Positions 1-7,622 of a stretch of 64,000 nucleotides of DNA are shown here, in pieces. Position 1 is the first letter of the stretch. Every line of letters starts with the position of its first letter. A program made the position numbers and the translations under genes. This DNA is from Peptococcaceae bacterium BRH_c4b (GTDB lineage Bacteria; Bacillota; Desulfotomaculia; Desulfotomaculales; Desulfocucumaceae): NCBI GenBank assembly GCA_000961595.1, contig LADO01000050.1:48232-112231 (forward strand). The letters are read 5' to 3'. Under the pieces are notes generated by a model, which searched no databases, was not told the DNA's origin, and worked only from the letters and a program-made list of their open reading frames with translations.

Positions 1-63
1 GGAGTGGCTTACCTTCATGCCTACCTGTACGCCTTTGCCGCAAACAGAACATTTTCTGGACAA
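1..63 (-). CDS. rpmB: 50S ribosomal protein L28, N-terminal fragment
   Basis: Only the first 21 codons lie in the window; the gene runs off the left edge. Read on the minus strand the peptide is MSRKCSVCGKGVQVGMKVSHS, which matches the start of bacterial L28 proteins of the zinc-binding type (the CSVC pair is the first half of the zinc site). L28 is a structural protein of the large ribosomal subunit. The start is a TTG at 63-61, preceded by AAAGGAGGT at 79-71 with 7 nt spacing, so the start is well supported. It is divergent from recG, a usual neighbour of rpmB in Firmicutes. Confidence 0.85.
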   Translation of the reverse strand, partial: MSRKCSVCGKGVQVGMKVSHS

Positions 64-192
64 CGTGAACACCTCCTTTGCACAAACCACATTTGTAATT
101 TTACCAAAAATAATAAAATGGTGCAAGCATATATTAATTCATCGGGGGCGACATCGCAGCATTGCACCGGTTCTGATTATTTATGTTAATAT

Positions 193-222
193 ATTATAAT
201 AGAATAATTATTCACCAAGCAA
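193..222 (-). promoter_or_regulatory. sigma-A type promoter for rpmB
   Basis: On the minus strand TTGCTT (222-217) and TATAAT (198-193) are separated by 18 nt. They lie about 130 nt upstream of the rpmB start, leaving a long leader in which I recognise no known regulatory RNA. The rest of the 64-300 gap is AT-rich and contains no convincing gene. Confidence 0.5.
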
Positions 223-300
223 AGCTTTTGTGGTGCCTTCGCCTGTTTAGCTTCGCACAAAATGTGGGTTTGAAAAAATGAAATTGTCTTTGCGGGGGTA

Positions 301-2379
301 ATGCCATTGCGGGGACTGCCCTGGAGTAATCCAGTTAAATATGTGAAAAATGTAGGCCCCAAACGGGCCTCTCTGTTGAGCCGCCTGAGTATAAACAGCG
401 TGGGGGATTTATTGTATCATTTTCCCCGGGAATACGAGGACAGAACCCAGTTGAAACCTGCCCATGCTTATGACAGCGGGGTTAGGGCCAGCATACGGGG
501 CAGAGTTGTGGGGGCGGAGGAATCCAAACCCAGAAAAGGTCTTACCATTACCAAGCTGGCCTTATATGACGGGTACGGATTGTTTTATGCGGTGTGGTAT
601 AACCAGCCGTATATAAAAAAGCAATTGCATGAGGGCACATGGCTGCTTCTGACTGGCAAAATAAACAGGTTTATGGGTCAAATCCAGTTACAGGTGCTGG
701 ACTATGAGCTGGAGGACGGCTCCGAAGCTTTATATACAGGCCGGCTGGTGCCGGTGTATCCGCTTACGGAACAGCTCAGCCAGCGAGTTCTGAGGGCGGC
801 GGTGAAGTCTGCCCTGGACGAGTGGGCTGGCGGCCTGGATGACTTTATCCCCGTTTCGCTAGCCACCAAATATAAACTGCCAGATCTGGGAGCAGCCCTG
901 CAAATGGTGCACTTTCCCCAAAGCTCAGAAGACCATCGGGCGGCCCGGAGAAGATTTGTTTTTGAGGAATTATTTCTACAGCAAATCATAATGACCATGC
1001 GCCGCAACACAATTGTGGCCGTAAAAAAAGACCACAGCTATAAAATAAAAAGCGGCTTGGAAGATCAGTTTTTGTCTTCCCTGCCGTTTAGTTTTACCCC
1101 GGGGCAAAGAACTGCCTGGGAGGAGATTTCCCTGGATATGGATGCACAGACCCCTATGTACAGGCTCCTGCAGGGCGATGTGGGGGCGGGTAAAACTGTG
1201 GTTTGCGTTATGGCCCTGCTTAAAGCTGTAAACAGCGGTCTGCAGGCCGCGCTGATGGCGCCGACGGAGATACTGGCCGAACAGCACTATAAAAACATCA
1301 GCAAATATTTTTCTTCCCTGGGGTTGGAAACTACTTTACTGACCGGAGGCATGAAGAAGAAAAACAGGCAACAAGCTCTTGAAAAGATAAGAGAGGGGAA
1401 AACAGGGGTGGTGTTGGGTACCCACGCCTTGCTCCAACAAGATGTTGAATTTAAAAACCTGGCCATGGTGGTAATTGACGAGCAGCACCGCTTTGGGGTG
1501 AAGCAGCGGGCCGTGCTCCAGTTCAAGGGACATCAGCCGGATGTGCTGGTCATGACCGCCACCCCGATACCCCGCACCCTGGCCCTGACCCTGTACGGAG
1601 ATCTGGCGGTGAGCACCATACCCGATTTACCCCCGGGCAGGATTCCGGTTAAAACCTATTTTTACCGTCATTCCCGGATGGCTGGTGTTTATGAAAAAAT
1701 ACTGGAACAGGTGACCATGGGCAGGCAGGCTTACATTGTCTGCCCCCTGGTGGAGGAATCGGAAAAGGTTGATCTTCTTTCAGCGGTGGAGCTGGCCTCC
1801 AGGCTGTCCTCAGGAGAACTCGGGGGCTGCCGGGTAGACCTGCTGCATGGGAGAATGAAGCCGGAAGAAAAGGAAACAGTTATTAACCGGTTCAGGGACG
1901 GCCTTATAGACGTGCTTGTAAGCACTACTGTGGTTGAGGTGGGGGTTGATGTGCCCAATGCCACGGTAATGGTGATATTAGACGCGCACAGGTTTGGCCT
2001 GGCCCAGTTGCACCAGCTCAGGGGCAGGGTCGGCAGGGGGAGATATGCCTCTATCTGTTATCTCATATCCGATGCCCGGGGCGAAGATACGGAGACCAGA
2101 CTGAGGGCTATGTGCCAGACCGGCAACGGCTTCTTGCTGGCGGAAAAGGATCTGGAACTGAGGGGTCCGGGGGAACTGTTCGGCACCCGCCAGTCCGGCG
2201 CAGTAACCTATAGAATAGCCGATCCGATCAGGGACATTCGGGCACTGGAAGTAGCCCGGAAAGAAGCCCGGGAATTATTATTGAGGGATCCGGTCCTGGG
2301 CAGGGCGGAACACCGAAGCCTGCTGGAAGAATTGAAAAACCGTTTTGATAAGGATTTGATTTTTATTAATGTAGGATAG
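301..2379 (+). CDS. recG: ATP-dependent DNA helicase RecG
   Basis: RecG is a superfamily 2 helicase that remodels stalled replication forks and Holliday junctions. The 692-residue product has the family layout: an N-terminal wedge/OB region (about residues 1-250), then helicase motifs. Walker A GDVGAGKT is at 292-299, the DEQH box at 393-396 (VIDEQHRFG), the TATPIPRTL motif follows, and the conserved LHQLRGRVGRG segment lies in the second RecA-like domain. Its length is normal for the shorter Firmicute form. The ATG at 301 follows a GGGGG stretch very closely, so the exact start is a little uncertain. rpmB is divergent upstream and a repeat array begins about 10 nt after the stop. In Firmicutes recG commonly precedes rsmD and coaD; here the SASP/gpr pair sits between them. 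Confidence 0.96.
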   Translation: MPLRGLPWSNPVKYVKNVGPKRASLLSRLSINSVGDLLYHFPREYEDRTQLKPAHAYDSGVRASIRGRVVGAEESKPRKGLTITKLALYDGYGLFYAVWYNQPYIKKQLHEGTWLLLTGKINRFMGQIQLQVLDYELEDGSEALYTGRLVPVYPLTEQLSQRVLRAAVKSALDEWAGGLDDFIPVSLATKYKLPDLGAALQMVHFPQSSEDHRAARRRFVFEELFLQQIIMTMRRNTIVAVKKDHSYKIKSGLEDQFLSSLPFSFTPGQRTAWEEISLDMDAQTPMYRLLQGDVGAGKTVVCVMALLKAVNSGLQAALMAPTEILAEQHYKNISKYFSSLGLETTLLTGGMKKKNRQQALEKIREGKTGVVLGTHALLQQDVEFKNLAMVVIDEQHRFGVKQRAVLQFKGHQPDVLVMTATPIPRTLALTLYGDLAVSTIPDLPPGRIPVKTYFYRHSRMAGVYEKILEQVTMGRQAYIVCPLVEESEKVDLLSAVELASRLSSGELGGCRVDLLHGRMKPEEKETVINRFRDGLIDVLVSTTVVEVGVDVPNATVMVILDAHRFGLAQLHQLRGRVGRGRYASICYLISDARGEDTETRLRAMCQTGNGFLLAEKDLELRGPGELFGTRQSGAVTYRIADPIRDIRALEVARKEARELLLRDPVLGRAEHRSLLEELKNRFDKDLIFINVG

Positions 2380-2390
2380 ATTAGATGAAA

Positions 2391-2567
2391 GGGGACACAC
2401 CTCTATTCAAAGGAATGGGGACACACCTCAAAAAAGGTCAGGGGACACACCTCTATTTGGAGCCTGACTTTGGGGTCAGAGGAATGTCCCCAACTAATCC
2501 TGACTTTGGGGTCAGAGGAATGTCCCCAACTAATCTTGGCTCTGAGGCAGGAGGAATGTCCCCGATT
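2391..2567. repeat. REP-like repeat array (GGGGACACACC / GGAATGTCCCC family)
   Basis: Three GGGGACACACCTC-type half-units are followed by three units ending in GAGGAATGTCCCC, so left and right arms form an imperfect inverted repeat. The same family occurs near 4998, 15653, 20014, 41937, 49846 and 59488. Two short open frames across the array are repeat translations, not genes. The stretch 2568-2863 that follows is AT-rich and I recognise nothing in it apart from likely promoter sequence for the spore gene downstream. Confidence 0.85.
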
Positions 2568-2863
2568 AGATACCAGATTTAGTACCTGTTTTAATTTATG
2601 TCAAAAGTTGTGCTATAGTATAAGCAGCATAGTACTTTTGTTATTTTTGGATAAAGGTGGCCGTAAGGTCAAGAATGCCGAAGGCGGTGCTGTAACAGTT
2701 GGCTTTATGCATATGTTAAAATTTTGCTTCATTAATTATCCTTTGTTTTTGGTCTAGATATGTTAATTTATTTTATATTACAGAAGTGCCATTAAATACT
2801 ACGTATTTGTAGTTAATTACGGGAGATAATACTAACATCAAAACAAAAGGAGGGATTTACTTA

Positions 2864-3124
2864 ATGGCCCGTAACACTAATCAAAAAGTGGTTCCCGGAG
2901 CCGGCAGCGCTTTGAACGCTATGAAGTTTGAGGTGGCCAACGAACTGGGTCTGACAAATTATAACCAGGTTGACAAAGGCCAGCTGACTTCCAGACAAAA
3001 CGGTTATGTAGGTGGCAACATAACCAAGAGATTGGTTGCTCTCGGTGAAGCGTCCCTGATGCAGTCAGGTGCGGGCGCCATCAACGCCACTACCGGAGTA
3101 AGCCTGGATACCCCTCAGGGATAA
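2864..3124 (+). CDS. alpha/beta-type small acid-soluble spore protein (SASP)
   Basis: This 86-residue protein belongs to the alpha/beta SASP family, which coats DNA in the forespore and protects it from UV and chemical damage. The hallmark central segment FEVANELGL is present, and the second conserved block reads YVGGNITKRLV. In this family the GPR protease cuts inside the first motif, and the gpr gene lies next door in convergent orientation, so enzyme and substrate are neighbours. AAAGGAGGG precedes the ATG. Forespore-specific (sigma-G) transcription is expected from the family, but I could not identify a clean sigma-G promoter. An intrinsic terminator follows at 3169-3195. Confidence 0.95.
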   Translation: MARNTNQKVVPGAGSALNAMKFEVANELGLTNYNQVDKGQLTSRQNGYVGGNITKRLVALGEASLMQSGAGAINATTGVSLDTPQG

Positions 3125-3168
3125 CATTTAAACATATACGGTTGGCGCCTTTAAAGTGCCGTAACCGA

Positions 3169-3195
3169 AAAACCCTGCCGAAAGGCGGGGTTTTT
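3169..3195 (+). terminator. intrinsic terminator after the SASP gene
   Basis: An 8-bp GC-rich stem (ACCCTGCC / GGCGGGGT, one G-U pair) with a GAAA tetraloop is followed by TTTTT. It ends the SASP transcript. Confidence 0.85.
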
Positions 3196-3205
3196 ATTAG
3201 ATCGC

Positions 3206-3249
3206 GGTGAAGGACCGATAGTCTTAAGGGGCGGCAGCCCCTTTTTTTA
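3206..3249 (+). terminator. two-hairpin terminator element, copy 1
   Basis: GGTGAAGGACCGATAGTC is followed by a GGGGC-GGCA-GCCCC hairpin and seven T residues. The same arrangement occurs at 35087-35130, also directly behind another intrinsic terminator. The upstream part can fold as AAGGAC-CGATA-GTCTT. In copy 2 the G-U pair of this stem becomes G-C, which suggests the hairpin is under selection. It may act as a second terminator for the SASP gene; because the T-run abuts the gpr stop codon it might also affect the convergent transcript. Confidence 0.7.
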
Positions 3250-3250
3250 T

Positions 3251-4234
3251 CTAATGAAGATAATACTCGTATTCGTCCGGGTGTAGATTGGGGTGCAGGG
3301 CTTTGGTTATCCCTCCGGCTATGATTTTAGATGCTCTTTGAATCAAATCGTCTATTTCTTTGGGTGTAACCATTAGCTGGCCGCCGAATGGTTCCAGTAT
3401 CTTTTCAATTACCTGACTGCTGACGTTGGGGTTTAAAGTACTGACAACATTATAAACGGTTTGGTTGTTTCTAAGCTGCTCCATGAACAGATCCACTGTA
3501 TCCTTGGCAATAACCGCCGCGTTGACCACGGTGGGCACACCGATGGCGACTACCGGAACGCCCAGAGTTTCCATGTTCAGAGCTTTTCTCTGGTTGCCCA
3601 CCCCGGAGCCCGGGTTCACACCAGTATTGGCAATCTGTATGGTGGTACCTATTCTGGACACGTTCCTGGCGCCCAGTGAGTCTATGGCTATAACCAGGTT
3701 CGGGCCTGTTTTTTCCACCACGCCGCGAATAACCTCAGCGGTCTCAATGCCGGTCAGACCAAGTACCCCCGGGGCCAGGGCGCTTACCTTGCGCATACCG
3801 GGCCGCAGCTCCTTGGGGGCATAATTGAATATATGCCTGGTTACCATGGTCATGCTTACCACTTTGGGACCCAGGGCATCGGGGGTGGCGTTCCAGTTGC
3901 CCAGACCTACCACCAGTATGGAGGCGCCTTCAGGGAGATTAAAAAGCTTCATCAACTGTGCCGCCAGTATTTCACCTATTTGGTGGTGGGCTTCGGGGTC
4001 ATTATCTTTGATTACCGGCGATTCTATGGTTATATATGTTCCCACCGGTTTACCCATAACGGACTCGGCTGATTTTTCCTCCACATTTACGATGGTTACT
4101 GTAGCAAAATCATATTTTTCCCGGTCCACTCTTACCCCGGGTATTTCCTGGCCGCTTTTCCCCTGTATAATTTCCCGGGCTTCCAGGGCCAGGTCGACGT
4201 TAATATTAAACGACTGAAAAAAATCAAGGTTCAC
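3251..4234 (-). CDS. gpr: GPR endopeptidase (SASP-degrading germination protease)
   Basis: GPR is the protease that degrades SASPs in the first minutes of germination. It is made as a zymogen in the forespore and auto-processed. The 327-residue product has the family's N-terminal block FNINVDLALEAREI near the processing site and two conserved acidic regions, GLGNWNATPDALGP and IAIDSLGARNVSRIG, thought to carry the catalytic aspartates. The start is a GTG with a weak GGAG upstream. Its length fits the peptidase M63/A25 family. It faces its likely substrate gene at 2864 across a terminator region. Confidence 0.95.
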   Translation of the reverse strand: MNLDFFQSFNINVDLALEAREIIQGKSGQEIPGVRVDREKYDFATVTIVNVEEKSAESVMGKPVGTYITIESPVIKDNDPEAHHQIGEILAAQLMKLFNLPEGASILVVGLGNWNATPDALGPKVVSMTMVTRHIFNYAPKELRPGMRKVSALAPGVLGLTGIETAEVIRGVVEKTGPNLVIAIDSLGARNVSRIGTTIQIANTGVNPGSGVGNQRKALNMETLGVPVVAIGVPTVVNAAVIAKDTVDLFMEQLRNNQTVYNVVSTLNPNVSSQVIEKILEPFGGQLMVTPKEIDDLIQRASKIIAGGITKALHPNLHPDEYEYYLH

Positions 4235-4352
4235 TCCAATTACCCCCCTGCAATGTTTTCAAAAATAGTTTCCCCTTTTTTTGACGAATATATCGTGATT
4301 TTCACAGATAATAGAGGCATATTTCAAAAAAATCGATTTTTTACAGTGATTA

Positions 4353-4361
4353 TGCTATAAT
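4353..4361 (+). promoter_or_regulatory. extended -10 promoter for rsmD
   Basis: TGCTATAAT gives a perfect extended -10 box about 50 nt before the rsmD start. The -35 region (TCGATT at 4333-4338) is weak. The segment 4235-4352 is otherwise AT-rich and lies divergently between gpr and rsmD. Confidence 0.45.
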
Positions 4362-4410
4362 ATTTTTGTTAATGAGATGGCTATTTAAAGAAGGGCAGGG
4401 GAAATAATCT

Positions 4411-4962
4411 TTGCGGATTATTGCCGGCTCTGCTAAAAAAAGGATACTTACCGTGCCCCGGGGGTGGACAGGCAGGCCAACAGCTGACAGGGTAAAGGAA
4501 GCACTGTTTAGCATACTGGGCGATCAGGTTGTGGACTGCAATTTCGTGGATATTTTTGCCGGTACAGGTAATGTAGGCATAGAAGCATTGAGCCGCGGAG
4601 CGGCCAGATGTGTGTTTGTCGAACAGGAATCCAAAGCTGTGCAGGCAATCAAGAAAAATATAGCCTTAACGGGTTTCCATGATCGCTGTCAAATAGTAAA
4701 AAATAGCGCCTTCGACGGCATCAATACACTTTTGGCTGGGAAAGGACAATTTAATATTATTTTTTTAGATCCTCCATACGGTTGCGGTCAAGAGGTCATA
4801 ATTATTGACAAACTGACTGGACAAGGTTTGCTGTCGCCAGGCGGGGTGATCGTTGCCGAAAGCAGCAAGAGGGAGGAGATCCCTTCGATAATTGGGGAGT
4901 TCGGGATGTTCAGGCAGGAAAGATACGGGGACACTATGCTCTCATTTTTTAAACAGCTCTAG
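4411..4962 (+). CDS. rsmD: 16S rRNA (guanine966-N2)-methyltransferase RsmD
   Basis: RsmD methylates G966 of 16S rRNA in the assembled small subunit, using S-adenosylmethionine. The 183-residue protein starts MRIIAGSAKKR, as the family does, and has the SAM-binding motif I DIFAGTGNVGIEALSRGA and the catalytic DPPY tetrad (LDPPYGCG). The start is TTG with AGGGGA upstream. In Firmicutes rsmD is normally followed directly by coaD; here about 230 nt of nested repeats separate the two. Confidence 0.93.
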   Translation: MRIIAGSAKKRILTVPRGWTGRPTADRVKEALFSILGDQVVDCNFVDIFAGTGNVGIEALSRGAARCVFVEQESKAVQAIKKNIALTGFHDRCQIVKNSAFDGINTLLAGKGQFNIIFLDPPYGCGQEVIIIDKLTGQGLLSPGGVIVAESSKREEIPSIIGEFGMFRQERYGDTMLSFFKQL

Positions 4963-5158
4963 CTGGCCGTTGAAAAACTGCGTCTGGCGTTTTAGGTAAG
5001 GGGACACACCTTCTGAGTTGCCTTAATTCTAAACTTTTAACAAATTCCTCGAAGGAATGTCCCCAACGAATGCTCGCCGTCCAGTGCTCACGTACTATCA
5101 GTACGCTCCGCGCTGTTTGGCTTCTCCTTCCGCGCCATACTTGTTTTTGAACAGCCAG
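4963..5158. repeat. MITE-like element with terminal inverted repeats, interrupted by a REP unit
   Basis: The ends are CTGGCCGTTGAAAAAC and GTTTTTGAACAGCCAG, a 16-bp inverted repeat with two mismatches. The interior matches, in reverse orientation, the intact 121-bp element at 18938-19058 (shared blocks include GCCGTCCAGTGCTCACGTAC and CGCTCCGCGCTGT). In this copy a GGGGACACACC-type unit sits in the middle, making it about 75 bp longer. No coding capacity; any reading frame across it leading into coaD is spurious. Confidence 0.8.
4998..5067. repeat. REP-like unit nested inside the MITE-like element
   Basis: The unit begins GGGGACACACCTTCT and ends CGAAGGAATGTCCCC, an imperfect inverted repeat with a roughly 40-nt interior. 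It resembles the units at 20014-20159 and 41937-42086. Confidence 0.8.
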
Positions 5159-5188
5159 ATGGAAGCCGTTAAGGAGGTTGGTTTATCA

Positions 5189-5689
5189 TTGCGGGTAGCC
5201 ATTTATCCGGGCAGCTTTGACCCGGTTACCAACGGTCATCTGGATATAATCGAAAGGGCGGCCATGTTATTCGACCAAGTAATCGTATCCGTTTCCAATA
5301 ACGCTAGCAAGGTACCGCTGTTTACCATTGCGGAAAAAGAAGAGATGTTAAGGGAGATTTTACGCCCCTATAATAATGTTAGAGTTGAAACCTTTAGCGG
5401 ACTTACAGTGAATTTTGCCAAGGAGATAGGAGCACAGGCCATTATTAGGGGGCTTAGAGCTATATCTGACTTTGAAAATGAGTTCATGATGGCCCTTACC
5501 AATAAAAAACTGGCCCCCTCTGTGGAAACTGTTTTTCTTATGACCAGAGCTGAGTATTCTTTTATCAGTTCCAGTTCGGTTAAAGAGGTGGTACTGTTCG
5601 GGGGTTGCGTAACGGATTTGGTGCCGCCTTTTGTGGAGCAAAGGCTTAAAGAAAAAAATATTGCTATAAACGGTGGCAAGGAGGGATAG
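5189..5689 (+). CDS. coaD: phosphopantetheine adenylyltransferase
   Basis: CoaD transfers AMP from ATP to 4'-phosphopantetheine, the penultimate step of coenzyme A synthesis. The nucleotidyltransferase signature is at the N-terminus (YPGSFDPVTNGHLDI, with the TxGH-type motif). Conserved IIRGLRAISDFENE and SFISSSSVKEV segments follow. I place the start at the TTG 5189 behind AAGGAGG; the open frame extends further upstream, but that stretch is the mobile-repeat sequence described above. The resulting 166 residues fit the usual 160-165. The next gene starts 5 nt after the stop, so they are probably co-transcribed. Confidence 0.95.
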   Translation: MRVAIYPGSFDPVTNGHLDIIERAAMLFDQVIVSVSNNASKVPLFTIAEKEEMLREILRPYNNVRVETFSGLTVNFAKEIGAQAIIRGLRAISDFENEFMMALTNKKLAPSVETVFLMTRAEYSFISSSSVKEVVLFGGCVTDLVPPFVEQRLKEKNIAINGGKEG

Positions 5690-5693
5690 ACCG

Positions 5694-6140
5694 GTGGAGA
5701 TTTTTAACGTTCTGAACGAGTTGGAAGAACTTGTGGAAAACAGCATGAAGGTGCCCTTGACGAAGCGGGTTATGCTGGATGAAGACCGCTTGCTGGATTA
5801 TCTGGACCGTATCCGTACCACTTTGCCGGAGGAAATCAGACAGGCCAAATGGGTTATCCAGGAGCGGGAAAAAGTGATCTCGGAAACTAAAAAGGAAGCC
5901 GGCAAAATAATGGAGGATGCCCAGAAACAGCTGGAAAGGCGTGCTGAAGAGAGTGAAATAGTAAGACAGGCCAGACTTATCGCGGAAGATATAGTGGAAA
6001 AGGCGGAGGCCGTGGCCAGGGAGATTAAGCAGGGCGCCCGGGAATATGCCGATGAAATACTGATGGAACTGGAAAAGAATCTGGGCAAAATAATATCCGA
6101 AATTCAGGAAGGCAGATCGGAATTACAGGGATTAAAGTAA
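5694..6140 (+). CDS. coiled-coil protein of unknown function, downstream of coaD
   Basis: This 148-residue protein is almost entirely charged helix with a long predicted coiled coil (about residues 45-145, rich in E, K, A, R), resembling stalk-type ATPase subunits b/H in composition only. No signal peptide, membrane segment or catalytic motif is visible. Small coiled-coil proteins next to coaD are seen in related Peptococcaceae, but I know no defined role. The start is a GTG 8 nt after AAGGAGGG. An intrinsic terminator follows immediately, so rsmD, coaD and this gene look like one short transcription unit. Confidence 0.8.
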   Translation: MEIFNVLNELEELVENSMKVPLTKRVMLDEDRLLDYLDRIRTTLPEEIRQAKWVIQEREKVISETKKEAGKIMEDAQKQLERRAEESEIVRQARLIAEDIVEKAEAVAREIKQGAREYADEILMELEKNLGKIISEIQEGRSELQGLK

Positions 6141-6144
6141 AAGT

Positions 6145-6178
6145 AAGGAGTAAGTGTAGACGCTTACTCCTTTATTTA
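6145..6178 (+). terminator. intrinsic terminator of the rsmD-coaD unit
   Basis: A 10-bp stem AAGGAGTAAG / CTTACTCCTT with an 8-nt loop, then a T-rich tail (TATTTAT). It sits 5 nt after the coiled-coil gene stop and could also serve the convergent gene at 6182. Confidence 0.8.
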
Positions 6179-6181
6179 TGG

Positions 6182-6415
6182 TCAGGACAAAATTTTTTCT
6201 ATATAATCACTAACCGGCTTAGTTACGGCGTAGAGAGCTTTCGTAGGGTTGGGTAGCGGCAGTTCCAGCGCCTGCCCGTAGCTGTAGAACATGCCGATAA
6301 TGAGCAGCACACTGAAAGCCGCCAACTCACGCCACATTTTTTTCTTAATTAACATTGGAACCTCATAGGCAATAATCCCTATAAAAATCAGGCTGAGCAG
6401 AATAAGCATGAACAT
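6182..6415 (-). CDS. small membrane protein, copy 1 (ger-associated)
   Basis: The product has 77 residues: an N-terminal membrane segment (about 2-20), a short basic loop (IKKKMWRE), a second membrane segment (about 30-50) and a soluble tail. I do not recognise a named family. A near-identical copy lies at 12185-12418: the middle 45 residues are the same and the DNA is also highly similar, so the duplication is recent. It lies directly downstream of the decayed gerAB in the same orientation, which suggests it belonged to that germinant-receptor operon. The start follows AGGAGG. Confidence 0.75.
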   Translation of the reverse strand: MFMLILLSLIFIGIIAYEVPMLIKKKMWRELAAFSVLLIIGMFYSYGQALELPLPNPTKALYAVTKPVSDYIEKILS

Positions 6416-6445
6416 GTCCTCCTAATCGTATATACCTGGCCTTTA

Positions 6446-6466
6446 GCTTATAATATCCGACACAGA
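6446..6466. repeat. short dispersed repeat shared with 10714-10734
   Basis: GCTTATAATATCCGACACAG plus one more base is identical in both places, and the following 15 nt are similar. Here it overlaps the region after the gerAB pseudogene; the other copy lies between gerAA and the intact gerAB. It looks like a leftover of rearrangement in the ger locus. Confidence 0.6.
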
Positions 6467-6474
6467 TTGTATTT

Positions 6475-7531
6475 TTATTCTTTCAAGCCTGGCCCCATAA
6501 CTTTAGCTAACAGAAAAAGTAACGGTATTCCAAATACCACAGGTATTGCAATTAGCGGATAGAGTGTAATAAGAAAAGTTGTATAATCAGTAGGTCCTGA
6601 AAAAGCTGTCATTGTAAGAAAGGCAATAATTACAGCCATGGGCAGTACCAGCGAATCATGTCTTTTAAACTCCAGAATTTCACTTAACCCCTTTACTGCT
6701 GCGTAATAAAATATTATTACTTTTATTAAAAATGTAATAACCCATAACACTATAAACGCGGAATCAATCCGGCCTATGTTTAAATAAAGTCCAAATAATT
6801 TATAAACGATATGTGTGGTATAGGTTACTAAAATTACCGTATAGCGTATATGTCAGCACTGCAATTAATAATCCGGCGAAAATGATTGGCATTATTATGA
6901 ATTTAGCAGTATTCTCAGAACTTTTTGTTAAAGGATGCAACATAGTTAAAACAAGCAACTCACCATAGGTGGTAAATGAAAATATTACTCCTTTTATAGT
7001 ATCTTTCCAATTCTCAATAGGTATAAGAATTGGATGATAATCAAAATTAAATGAGTTACCAATAAATCCTACAACAACCAAGAGAAGAACCGGCAAGATT
7101 AATATTGCAGCAAGCCTTGCTATAACCTCTAAGCCCTGCTTTATGGCATAAGCGCCCAGGAAACTTAATATCAAACTTAAAATAACTGTAGGTGTTTTTG
7201 GAAAATACAAGTTCATAAAATCTACAAAATCTCGCAAGTAAACAAAACCTATCAGTATAAAGTATATTACCAGGATAAATCCTAAAATACTTCCTAATAC
7301 AGGGGAATACTTTTTGGTAAGTATAATGATTGACAGGTTTGCACCATTTGATACAATCCTCAGGATAACCATACTATAAACTATAGCGAGAAACATGGAA
7401 ATTAATCCTGCCGCCCAGGTGTCACGGCCACTTACAGTGACCAGGGGAAAGCTTCATATGATGGGAAGCAGTAATATAAACATAGTAAGTGAACTCAGTT
7501 GAAATTGGCTTATTTTAATGTTACCGCTCAT
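6475..7531 (-). pseudogene. gerAB: gerAB-type germinant receptor permease, inactivated
   Basis: Two open pieces (7396-6800 and 6750-6475) are parts of one spore-permease gene of the GerAB/APC family. The first 25 codons (ATG at 7531, MSGNIKISQFQLSSL) are followed by an in-frame TGA at 7456-7454, after which the same frame continues (TVSGRDTWAAGLIS). A frameshift near 6830, with loss of roughly 10 residues compared with the intact paralogue at 11002, separates the C-terminal part. Matching segments with the intact copy include RIDS...VLWVITFLIKVIIFYYAAV against RIES...AIWVIGLFGKIALFYYAAV. At least two independent lesions argue for decay rather than sequencing error. Confidence 0.85.
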
Positions 7532-7622
7532 TCTTATAATCTCCAATTATAAATTGCTAAGATCATATGCCAACGAAAAGAACTGTTGATGAAATCTTGG
7601 AAACTAATACTTCTGCACATGA

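Noticed and set aside
64..300. Small plus-strand frames at the left edge
   Set aside because: They are antisense to rpmB and its leader; composition is not protein-like.
2385..2757. Short open frames across the repeat array after recG
   Set aside because: They translate the GGGGACACACC and GGAATGTCCCC units (HTS/ECPQ-type peptides), have no binding site and no protein-like composition.
5057..5188. N-terminal extension of coaD starting at an ATG inside the repeats
   Set aside because: The extension is MITE/REP sequence, while a TTG with AAGGAGG gives the family's normal start MRVAIYPGSFDP.
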